DNA of 9,619 bases from an archaeon (GTDB lineage Archaea > Thermoproteota > Nitrososphaeria > Nitrososphaerales > CADDZS01). Below are positions 1 to 6,211 of this stretch, piece by piece. Under the pieces are notes generated by a model, which saw nothing but the letters and a program-made list of their open reading frames with translations, was not told where the DNA came from and made no database searches. Position numbers and translations under genes: made by a program. The stretch is taken from assembly GCA_021806865.1 (NCBI GenBank), contig JAKAPU010000102.1, positions 1-9,619 on the forward strand, read 5' to 3'. Position 1 is the stretch's first letter; every line of letters begins with the position of its first letter.

Positions 1-1
1 G

Positions 2-82
2 AATGTCTACAGATCGGGCCAAGCCGACATCGGCAATAGTTACAATGCTTTTGGAAAAGATACATACAAGAGCAGCATCTGA
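2..82 (+). CDS. Possible C-terminal tail of an upstream gene (partial)
   Basis: Reading from base 2 gives an open frame of 26 codons ending at TGA 80-82, with the final residues FGKDTYKSSI. More than half of the codons follow the RNY pattern typical of coding DNA, clearly more than in the overlapping frame that starts at base 3 and stops at 112. This suggests the 3' end of a gene whose body lies outside the window. The tail is too short to assign to a family. It would end 35 bases before the preferred UbiD start, which is compatible with an operon. The alternative is that the region is simply the upstream leader of the UbiD gene. Confidence 0.35.
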   Translation, partial: NVYRSGQADIGNSYNAFGKDTYKSSI

Positions 83-117
83 CTTTGCGGCATGGAAACA
101 TCGTGCTGGATGAAAAG

Positions 118-1698
118 ATGAACCAATGCATGCTTGATCTCAGGAGCTGGATGACTTCGCTCCGGGGGCAGGGTATGATGAAGACTGTTGACCGCGAGAT
201 CGACATTCGAGAAGCTGCAGAGATAATTAATGAGAATCACAGGTTTGCGACATACTTCTCAAAGATCAAGGATTATGAATTCTCACTTGTAGGAAACTGC
301 GTTTCGAATACTCGAATGCTCTCACTCGCTTTAGGCTGCGAAGAAAGACAAATGCTCCAAGAGTATAAGAAGCGGCTGGATGTCAAAGTTGAGCCGCGTA
401 TAGTGCAAAAAGGCCCATGCCAAGAAGTAGTGAAGATTGGCGACGAAGTGGACATCGCAGACCTTCCCATCCACCTGCAGCATGAGTATGATGGTGCTCC
501 CTACATTTCTGCAGCCGTTTTGGTTGCTAAAGATCCAGAAACTCAAATCAGGAATTTCGGAATCTACAGATTGATGTATAGATCGAAAAATCAAACAGGA
601 ATAAACATCACAGCGCCGCACAAACTCAGAAGATTCTACCAGAAAGCTGTCGACAGAGGCAAGCCGTTGGAAGTTGCGTGCGTTGTAGGACTACACGCTC
701 TGGACATGCTCGGCGCAGTTTCAACGAGGCCTCCAGACGAAGACGAAGCTGAAACGATCGGTGGCTTAAGGGGTCAACCTCTAGAACTAGTCAAATGCAA
801 GACAATCGATGTGGAAGTCCCTGCTCAAGCCGAATTTGTGCTGGAATGCGAAATGCGGCCTAGTGGTTGGACGTACGACGAGGGCCCTTATGGGGAGTTT
901 ACAGCAACGTACAGTGGGATGAAAAAAAATCCAATCGTCAGTGTGAAGGCTATTACTCACCGAACAAGGGCCGTGTTCCAGACCGCGACTCATGGTGGAC
1001 CACGCATGGGGTGGACTGATTTCAACGTGCTAATTCCTTCCATTTCAGTAACACTCTGGAACGCTCTTCGAAGTGCGAATATTGATGTAAGAGCTCTCAG
1101 GTTGGTTCAAAGCACAAATGGATCTTGGGCTATTGCTTCGATAAAACAATGGGCAATGGGTGATTCTAAAAATGCACTCTATGTTCTCCTTTCCGCATCC
1201 AATCAAAATTTCCCAAAGATCGCGGTTGTCGTCGATCACGACATTGATGTTTACGATGATGAAATGGTCTATTGGGCAATGAGCTACCGAGTTCAGCCGC
1301 GTGATAAGATAATTGTTCTGGATGGTATGAGGGTTCCATCGTCAGCCGATCCTTCTCTGAACAAGAGTGCAAAATATGCATCCACGTCAAAGTTAGGAAT
1401 AGACGCTACGATTCCCTTTGACAGGTTCGGATTACCTCCCTTCAATTTTGACATATCGAGAGTGCCGAAATGGGCAAAGACCAAGGTTGAGAGCAAGGAA
1501 GAACATGAGTCAGAAATAGAATCTGCAATTGAGAAGAGGTTGAAGCATGAACCCCTCTTCTTTTACGATGTAATGCTGGCCTTTTCTAATCACTCTTACA
1601 AATCTATTTTGCACGCGTGGGGAAACCTGACGGCACGTGGTATACTGAAGCGGGACGAAAGCTCGCGGTACTTCGTCGATTCCAATCGAAGCAAATAG
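118..1698 (+). CDS. UbiD-family prenylated-FMN-dependent decarboxylase
   Basis: This encodes a cytoplasmic non-oxidative (de)carboxylase of the UbiD/FDC/gallate-decarboxylase-like family, which uses prenylated FMN made by a UbiX partner (not in this window). With the ATG at 118 the protein has 526 residues. The family metal/cofactor signature is complete: N146 followed five residues on by R151 (NFGIYR), H168, E223 (GQPLEL), and the E-R-E acid pair E255/E260 in EGPYGE. The segment VVVDHDIDVYDDEMVYWA and the late KLGIDATIPFDRFG are also typical. The last 75 or so residues form a charged linker and then a compact stretch resembling a small winged-helix fold. An in-frame TTG at 85 would add 11 residues unlike the usual family start, and ATG 130 is a further option; the LDLRSW start favours 118 or 130. 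Substrate cannot be read from sequence. UbiD homologues act on hydroxybenzoates, gallate/protocatechuate, phenylphosphate-type and heteroaromatic acids, and the DGYD transporter downstream favours an aromatic acid. Confidence 0.93.
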   Translation: MNQCMLDLRSWMTSLRGQGMMKTVDREIDIREAAEIINENHRFATYFSKIKDYEFSLVGNCVSNTRMLSLALGCEERQMLQEYKKRLDVKVEPRIVQKGPCQEVVKIGDEVDIADLPIHLQHEYDGAPYISAAVLVAKDPETQIRNFGIYRLMYRSKNQTGINITAPHKLRRFYQKAVDRGKPLEVACVVGLHALDMLGAVSTRPPDEDEAETIGGLRGQPLELVKCKTIDVEVPAQAEFVLECEMRPSGWTYDEGPYGEFTATYSGMKKNPIVSVKAITHRTRAVFQTATHGGPRMGWTDFNVLIPSISVTLWNALRSANIDVRALRLVQSTNGSWAIASIKQWAMGDSKNALYVLLSASNQNFPKIAVVVDHDIDVYDDEMVYWAMSYRVQPRDKIIVLDGMRVPSSADPSLNKSAKYASTSKLGIDATIPFDRFGLPPFNFDISRVPKWAKTKVESKEEHESEIESAIEKRLKHEPLFFYDVMLAFSNHSYKSILHAWGNLTARGILKRDESSRYFVDSNRSK

Positions 1699-1714
1699 TT
1701 GCAAATGTTTGCAA
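1699..1714. promoter_or_regulatory. Perfect 7-bp inverted repeat, candidate operator
   Basis: The sequence TTGCAAA-TG-TTTGCAA has two perfect 7-base arms around a 2-base spacer. It begins directly after the UbiD stop codon and ends 8 bases before the TATA-like box of the solute-binding protein gene. The motif gcaa also recurs at 1691, 1701 and 1711, a spacing of exactly 10 bases that would put the copies on one face of the helix. Placement just upstream of the TATA/BRE region fits a dimeric archaeal regulator acting as activator or repressor. No regulator gene is present in the window. Confidence 0.5.
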
Positions 1715-1721
1715 TCACAGG

Positions 1722-1731
1722 TTTTATATTA
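1722..1731 (+). promoter_or_regulatory. Archaeal TATA-like box (ttttatatta) for the solute-binding protein
   Basis: An A/T-only stretch stands out in otherwise mixed sequence. Its centre is about 26 bases upstream of the GTG at 1753, the distance expected between an archaeal TATA box and the transcription start. This suggests a leaderless transcript that begins at or very near the GTG. It also supports 1753 over the in-frame TTG at 1699, which lies upstream of the box. Confidence 0.55.
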
Positions 1732-1752
1732 ACGAGCGAGCGGGAAGCGCGC

Positions 1753-2855
1753 GTGCCTAAAGCAATCACCGCAACAATCGTCGTCATTATAATCGTAGTA
1801 GCAGCAGTTGTCGGCGTCTACTTCTATTTTGGAAATCAAAGCTCAAACAAGCAGCTTGAAAACATCCAATTCGGAACTTCGGTTGCAATCTCTGAAGAGT
1901 TCATCCCTGCATATGCGGCGTTGCATGGAGGTTTTTGGAAGCAGCAAGGATTGAACGTGACCATTGTACCATTCCAAGGCGACCCTGCTCAAATGAAAGC
2001 AGTTGCTGCTGGCCAGATCGATTTTGGAAGTACTGGTCTGGAAGGGGGTTGATCGCCGCAACGAACGGCGCCCCTTTCAAGAGCGTTGGTGTCAATCTTC
2101 AACAAGCAGACATGGTTTTGATAGTTGCTAACAATTCAAAGTACACAAGCCCCAACCAGCTGAAAGGTGCGACTATCGGTGTCACTTCCTTGGGCAGTTT
2201 GACAGACATCATGTTCCACGTACTTGCAAAGCAATACAATTTCACAATTGGCACGGATCTGCATGAGTTGGCGCTGGGTGGATTTCAGGCACAACTTGCT
2301 GCCCTAACCACGAATCACACTCAAGGATTCTTCTGGACGTATGACCAAGGATATGCGCTCGAAAACAAGGGAGCAGGCAGAATACTCATATTCATGAGTA
2401 GCTTGCTTCCGTCATGGATTACGGAGACTATGTATGCATCAAATAGCATGATAACCAATCACCCAGACCTTGTGAAGAAGGTTCTCCAGGGCTGGTACAA
2501 CGCGGTAGCATACATGAAGTCAAACGAGTCATTCGCAGTTCAGATGACTGAGCAATACATGAGTGTTCCTGCGTCTGTAGCAACACAGATTGTGAAGCAA
2601 GCATTCTTTAGTTCAGGTAACTTTTCGAGTAGTGGACAATTCACTGCCGATGCAATTCAGTCTATGAATTACGTCAGGAATCTAATGATTAGCTTGAATA
2701 TTACCAGCAACATTTTGCCGGTCAGCCAGTACTACACTACACAGTTTGTTCCAGTAACTCCTCAAAATGTAAAACCAACGTTTGCATCTGTAATTAATCA
2801 GTTATTCATAACTGATGACATAGGCCTGAGTATGGGGTTGCCAAGAAGGAGTTAG
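1753..2855 (+). pseudogene. ABC solute-binding protein (NMT1/SsuA-like), interrupted by a frameshift
   Basis: Two consecutive frames together make one periplasmic-binding-protein-like polypeptide of about 367 residues. The first (1753-2052) has the start MPKAITAT, a hydrophobic anchor IVVIIIVVAAVVGVYFYF and the lobe-I segment of NMT1/SsuA/TauA-type receptors: FGTSVAISEEFIPAYAALHG, then GGFWKQQGLNV and AVAAGQIDFGSTG. The second continues seamlessly as GLIAATNGAPFKSVG, then LKGATIGVTSLGS and a C-terminal lobe to TAG 2853-2855. Joining them needs one extra base in the G run at 2044-2048. The product would be an externally exposed, membrane-anchored receptor; it has no lipobox cysteine and carries eight Asn-X-Ser/Thr sequons, fitting an archaeal glycoprotein. 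Family ligands include sulfonates, nitrate, thiamine precursors and aromatic acids; the ligand here is unknown. No ABC permease or ATPase is adjacent. The break may be real, a sequencing or assembly indel, or recoded. Confidence 0.85.
2041..2052 (+). other. Frameshift site in the solute-binding protein gene (gaagggggttga)
   Basis: A run of five G (2044-2048) is followed by an in-frame TGA. Adding a sixth G changes Glu-Gly-Gly-stop into Glu-Gly-Gly-Leu-Ile-Ala-Ala and restores the family-typical reading frame exactly, with no residue lost. The position within a homopolymer makes a one-base indel the simplest explanation. Confidence 0.8.
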
Positions 2856-2864
2856 GGAAACAAA

Positions 2865-4163
2865 TTGCCCGCCAAAAATGCACGTGTCATGTTTTGGCCC
2901 GCTGCTCTTTTGACTTCCTTTGGAGAATTTGTCGATGGTTACGACCTTGCAGTAGTCGGTGCAGCCATCCTATACTTGAAGCCAGCTTTCAATTTGACCC
3001 CTGCAGTAGTGGGACTTCTTTCGGCGTCATCATTGTTAGGCGCTGCTATTGCATTACTCTTCTTTGGTAGTTTGACCGATCGGTGGGGTCGACGGACAAT
3101 TTTCATGTTCAATCTCGTTGTTTTTGTGGGATTTGCCATCTTATCTTCACTAGTGACTAATGTCACCGAGTTATTCGTTGCAAGGTTCTTCATTGGATTT
3201 GCGGTTGGGCTTGATATTCCCCCAACTACGGCTTATTTGGCTGAAATTGCACCAGCAAAAACGCGTGGTCGTTTTTCTGGCGGTCTGCCCAATGTCTTAT
3301 GGATTCTGGGCTTCATAACATCTGCTCTAATAGGACTTGCTTTGTCAGGGGTTGGACTAAGTGCATGGAGATGGATGTTCGGTCTTGCCGCCATACCTGC
3401 AGCAATCGTACTGATTGGGCGGCAATTCATTCCTGAATCTCCTCGGTGGTTGGTAAACCATGGCGATCTTGATGGAGCGCAACGAGCAAGCTTAATGCTC
3501 GGAATTGAGGTGCCACTGCAGATTGAAACTTCTCACAAAACACTTCATCGAGAGATATTTTCATCCGTTCTCCGTAAACCAGCATTATTAGCTGCCCTAG
3601 TTGCTGTATTGAATGGGATTGCTGCGCCAGCTATCACCTATGCAGTCCCGTACATCTTGGCGTATGGTGGGCTCTTCTCTACAAAGATGTCATTGCAGTT
3701 TTCATTTGTTGTGTATGTAGCTGATCTCCTTGGCGTACTTGCATCATTCGCATTTATGGATAGAATATCTCGTAGAAAATGGGGATACATTTCAGGAGGA
3801 GGTTCCGCATTGTTGTATGGCTTGTTTGGCCTATTCGGTTTTGGATTAGGAGGTTTATCCTCTTTGCTGTATCTACTTGCCGCGTTCTTCGTCGCCACTT
3901 CTGCAGTATTGATTTGGACTTTTCCTACTGAATTGTTTCCGACTCGTCTGCGCGGCACAGCACAGGGTTTCTGCAATGGTGCATACCGTGCAATCCAAGT
4001 TGCCATCGTCTTTTCCATTCCAATAGGGATTCAGTATGTAGGTGTGCAGTACGTCATAGGTCTATTTGCAATTCCCTTTGTTGCGCAAATCTGTGTGTTT
4101 GCCTTCAGTCGCATCTTCGAAACTCAAGGAAAAACTCTTGAACAAATAACGGCCAACGTCTAA
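2865..4163 (+). CDS. MFS transporter, sugar/aromatic-acid:H+ symporter type
   Basis: This encodes a 432-residue integral membrane protein with about 12 hydrophobic helices, the standard length for the major facilitator superfamily. The first helix carries FVDGYDLAVVG (D24-G-Y-D27), the acidic motif known from aromatic acid:H+ symporters such as PcaK and BenK. The loop between helices 2 and 3 has GSLTDRWGRR (68-77), the superfamily signature A. Residues 190-196 read PESPRWL, and a late PTELFPTRLRGTAQG matches the sugar_tr-type motif E-x-FPT-x3-RG. It likely couples proton entry to uptake of an organic anion. The TTG at 2865 begins MPAKNARV and lies 9 bases after the preceding stop, with GGAG a little upstream overlapping the end of that gene, so co-transcription with the binding protein is likely. 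An ATG at 2889 would trim eight residues without touching helix 1. An aromatic substrate is inferred from the DGYD motif plus the UbiD neighbour; sugars, phosphate or other organic acids remain possible. Confidence 0.9.
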   Translation: MPAKNARVMFWPAALLTSFGEFVDGYDLAVVGAAILYLKPAFNLTPAVVGLLSASSLLGAAIALLFFGSLTDRWGRRTIFMFNLVVFVGFAILSSLVTNVTELFVARFFIGFAVGLDIPPTTAYLAEIAPAKTRGRFSGGLPNVLWILGFITSALIGLALSGVGLSAWRWMFGLAAIPAAIVLIGRQFIPESPRWLVNHGDLDGAQRASLMLGIEVPLQIETSHKTLHREIFSSVLRKPALLAALVAVLNGIAAPAITYAVPYILAYGGLFSTKMSLQFSFVVYVADLLGVLASFAFMDRISRRKWGYISGGGSALLYGLFGLFGFGLGGLSSLLYLLAAFFVATSAVLIWTFPTELFPTRLRGTAQGFCNGAYRAIQVAIVFSIPIGIQYVGVQYVIGLFAIPFVAQICVFAFSRIFETQGKTLEQITANV

Positions 4164-4269
4164 CTGTGGCCAATGTGAAGCTGGCCGGTCGTCCATATTC
4201 AGGAATTTTTGAGCATCTCGACGAAAAATGATTGCTGTGAAATCACGCCTATCATTTCGTGCAACAGAG

Positions 4270-4278
4270 TGCATTTGC
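4270..4278. promoter_or_regulatory. Possible half-site (tgcatttgc) shared with the 1699 operator
   Basis: The 7-mer CATTTGC is also found on the minus strand of the inverted repeat at 1699-1714. Here too it lies just upstream of a TATA-like box (gap of about 10 bases). A weak partner gcaa occurs at 4261-4264 in inverted orientation. The match is short and could be chance. Confidence 0.22.
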
Positions 4279-4288
4279 TTGCTACAAG

Positions 4289-4297
4289 ATTATACAT
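4289..4297 (+). promoter_or_regulatory. Archaeal TATA-like box (attatacat) for the redox gene cluster
   Basis: This is an A/T-rich hexamer-like element in the only sizeable non-coding gap of the window (4164-4327). It is centred near 4293, so transcription would begin near 4318-4320, leaving a leader of about 8-10 bases before the TTG at 4328. It almost touches the ATG at 4298, which argues against that ATG being used on a transcript from this box. The rest of the gap shows no tRNA-like or clear riboswitch-like structure. A T5 run lies at about 4206-4210, and a 6-bp stem (4150-4155 with 4182-4187) has a 26-base loop, too weak to call a terminator. Confidence 0.45.
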
Positions 4298-4327
4298 ATG
4301 AGATATTTACCAGATTTTTGTTTCTTC

Positions 4328-5965
4328 TTGAAATATGATAGATTCGCGTGCGATGTTGTCGTCATAGGGGGTGGAATCGCTGGCTGCTTTGCAGCTATTC
4401 GTGCAAGGGACAAGGGCGCGAGCGTTATCTTACTCGATAAGGCAGACACTCGCAGCAGCGGTGGCGCTTGGGGCGGTGTAGATGACGTACTGGCTTATGT
4501 TCCTGAAGTACATGAACCACTGGGCTGCTCAATCGAGGACATGGTAGATGAACAAATAGCTTCTGTTGACGGATTCGCCAGTAGATCTCTTCAGACTGTG
4601 ATTGCAGCAAACAGCGCAAGAAGGCTCGAAGATCTTGAAAAACTCGGCGTCAGAATGAGAGATGAGAATGGAAATCTGAGGACCGTACGAAAGGAAGAGA
4701 AAGCAGCGCCATTCTGGATAGCAATTGAAGGAGAAGGCATGAAGGAGAAGCTTACGCGTGAACTGAGAAAGAAGGGCGCAAGAATAATCAATCGAACAAT
4801 GGCATTCGATCTTGTCATTGGTTCTGCTGGTTTGCTAGGAGTAGTAGCTTTTTCGACTAGAGAGGAAAGAATGGTTTTTGTTCAAAGCAAATCTGTGATT
4901 CTCGCTACTGGCATGACAAATTGGCTATACAAGAACCCTGCTGGTTTACTATTCAACACGATATTTCCAAACCAAACTGGAGATGGTAGAGCGATGGCGT
5001 TTAGAGCTGGTATCGAGCTCGTCGGCATGGAATGGAGATTCATCAGAGTAGGGCCACTGCCGTTTGAACGCGGCACACGTGGCGCGTCGTTTCTGGGAAG
5101 CAAATTTCTTGATGCTAAGCGCGAACCACTTGATCCGAGCATCTCGTACAATGTTCGTGCAATGGTGGACACGATCGAGAAAGGAAAAGGTCCGATCTTT
5201 CTTGATTGTAGTGGAAGCAATGACGAACAGATTGAGATAACGCGGCAAAACATGTATAGCGAAGGAGCTAGGGCGATGGTTGATTACTGGGATGCTGAAC
5301 ACATCGACCTCCGCAAGACTCAGATTCAATTTGGTACATACGAACCAATACTAGCTCAAGGACTTTCAGGAATATCTATCAACGAGCGATGTGAAACATC
5401 TATGCCTGGCGTGTTTGCCGCAGGAGAAGAGACTGGTGGAACAATAAGAAATGTTGCAAAGGGCGCCGCAGTACAAGGTTGGATTGCAGGAGAATCTGCA
5501 GCAGAGTATTCAAAGCAAAGATCTTTGATGCAATATGATGAGGCAGCAATCAATGAGAGATTCCACACTTTGCTTACTATTCTCGAATCAAAGACTGGCT
5601 CCGCCTCTTGGAAAGACATCTTGCTTTCATTGCAGAATATCATGAACTATCACTTAGGTCCGCAGATGTCAGAGGACTCTCTCACGACGGCCCTTCAACT
5701 CGTATCTGAGCTGAAAGAGCAAGCGCGAGCAAGAATGAAGGCCGAAAACTTTCATGAACTCATGCACTGTGTCCAGGTACTCAATTTGATCGACACTGCA
5801 GAAGCATCTATTGCGGCGGCAAGGGAAAGAAGAGAAAGCAGACCAAGGCTCGGACACATTCGCTCGGACTATCCTGAGCCTAACAATAAGGAATTTAGGA
5901 AATTCTTAATAGTTCGCAAGGAAGGTACGACGACTAAAGTATATTCGAAACCTATCGACCCATAA
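4328..5965 (+). CDS. FAD-dependent oxidoreductase, fumarate reductase/AprA-like flavoprotein
   Basis: This encodes a 545-residue cytoplasmic flavoprotein of the FAD_binding_2 (FrdA/SdhA/AprA) superfamily. The N-terminal dinucleotide-binding motif is CDVVVIGGGIAGC (Gly14-x-Gly16-x2-Gly19), with Asp37 ending the second strand as the likely ribose ligand. The segment GGAWGGVDDVLAYV occupies the place where AprA/FrdA proteins bind the FAD pyrophosphate. Further family marks are TGDGRAMAFRAGIELVGMEW, the FAD-contact AAGEETGG (about 364-371) and a helical C-terminal domain with RRESR...GHIRSDYPE (about 501-517), the counterpart of the ESRGAH..DYPE box of FrdA. The start is uncertain: GTG 4259 and ATG 4298 are in frame, but the TTG at 4328 gives MKYDRFACDVVVIGGG, the usual short lead-in, and fits the upstream TATA-like box. 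The next gene is a ferredoxin 21 bases downstream, an arrangement like AprAB or other flavoprotein/ferredoxin pairs. It probably passes electrons between FAD and the ferredoxin. Substrate unknown; a true APS reductase or fumarate reductase is not demonstrated. Confidence 0.88.
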   Translation: MKYDRFACDVVVIGGGIAGCFAAIRARDKGASVILLDKADTRSSGGAWGGVDDVLAYVPEVHEPLGCSIEDMVDEQIASVDGFASRSLQTVIAANSARRLEDLEKLGVRMRDENGNLRTVRKEEKAAPFWIAIEGEGMKEKLTRELRKKGARIINRTMAFDLVIGSAGLLGVVAFSTREERMVFVQSKSVILATGMTNWLYKNPAGLLFNTIFPNQTGDGRAMAFRAGIELVGMEWRFIRVGPLPFERGTRGASFLGSKFLDAKREPLDPSISYNVRAMVDTIEKGKGPIFLDCSGSNDEQIEITRQNMYSEGARAMVDYWDAEHIDLRKTQIQFGTYEPILAQGLSGISINERCETSMPGVFAAGEETGGTIRNVAKGAAVQGWIAGESAAEYSKQRSLMQYDEAAINERFHTLLTILESKTGSASWKDILLSLQNIMNYHLGPQMSEDSLTTALQLVSELKEQARARMKAENFHELMHCVQVLNLIDTAEASIAAARERRESRPRLGHIRSDYPEPNNKEFRKFLIVRKEGTTTKVYSKPIDP

Positions 5966-5986
5966 AGTATGATGAGATGAGTATTC

Positions 5987-6208
5987 ATGCCTGCGAAAAT
6001 TTGTCAAGAGAAATGTGTACCTTGCGGGCGTTGCGTCGAAATTTGTCCAACTGATGTTTACTTCGGCAGTTTTGACAAAAAGAAGATTCCTGTTGTGACA
6101 TATCCAGATGAATGCTTTCTTTGCGACCTGTGCGTTAGCGAATGCCCCAGAAACGCGATAGTTCTTGAGATTCCCATTCCACTGCGCCTCTGGACCAGAT
6201 CATCGTGA
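5987..6208 (+). CDS. Small 2[4Fe-4S] ferredoxin, AprB-like partner
   Basis: This encodes a 73-residue soluble electron carrier. Two classical cluster motifs are present: C10-x2-C13-x2-C16-x3-C20-P and C43-x2-C46-x2-C49-x3-C53-P, so two [4Fe-4S] clusters are expected. An extra Cys lies at position 6. The tail IVLEIPIPLRLWTRSS is short and hydrophobic; AprB proteins of sulfate reducers have a much longer tail (about 145 residues in all), so this is a reduced version. The ATG at 5987 is preceded by a purine-rich gatgagatgag that could serve as a weak ribosome site. The gene lies 21 bases after the flavoprotein and 3 bases before the molybdopterin subunit, implying one transcript and probably coupled translation. 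It likely shuttles electrons between the flavoprotein and either the Mo enzyme complex or a cellular pool. Confidence 0.93.
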   Translation: MPAKICQEKCVPCGRCVEICPTDVYFGSFDKKKIPVVTYPDECFLCDLCVSECPRNAIVLEIPIPLRLWTRSS

Positions 6209-6211
6209 GGC

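Noticed and set aside
23..34. Palindrome gccga-ca-tcggc as an operator for UbiD
   Set aside because: Short 5-bp arms that fall inside a probable coding tail; no TATA-like element in suitable spacing to the UbiD start.
2041..2052. Programmed -1 ribosomal frameshift in the solute-binding protein
   Set aside because: The G5 run is not a canonical X-XXY-YYZ slippery heptamer, I see no convincing downstream stem or pseudoknot, and such receptors are not known to use recoding. A homopolymer indel or simple mutation is more economical, so recoding is kept only as an alternative.
3638..4018. Long open frame on the minus strand inside the MFS gene
   Set aside because: It mirrors the strongly supported MFS coding frame, has low-complexity Pro/Lys/Asn-rich composition and no recognisable domain; the same holds for the minus-strand frames at 4882-5253, 4949-5329 and 8996-9354.
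4150..4187. Hairpin terminator at the end of the MFS gene
   Set aside because: Only a 6-bp stem (cggcca/tggccg) with a 26-base loop and no immediate T tract; too weak, and archaeal termination does not need such hairpins.
4328..6208. Naming the flavoprotein/ferredoxin pair as true APS reductase (aprAB)
   Set aside because: The ferredoxin lacks the long AprB tail, and no sat, dsr or qmo gene is in view; only family-level similarity is supported.
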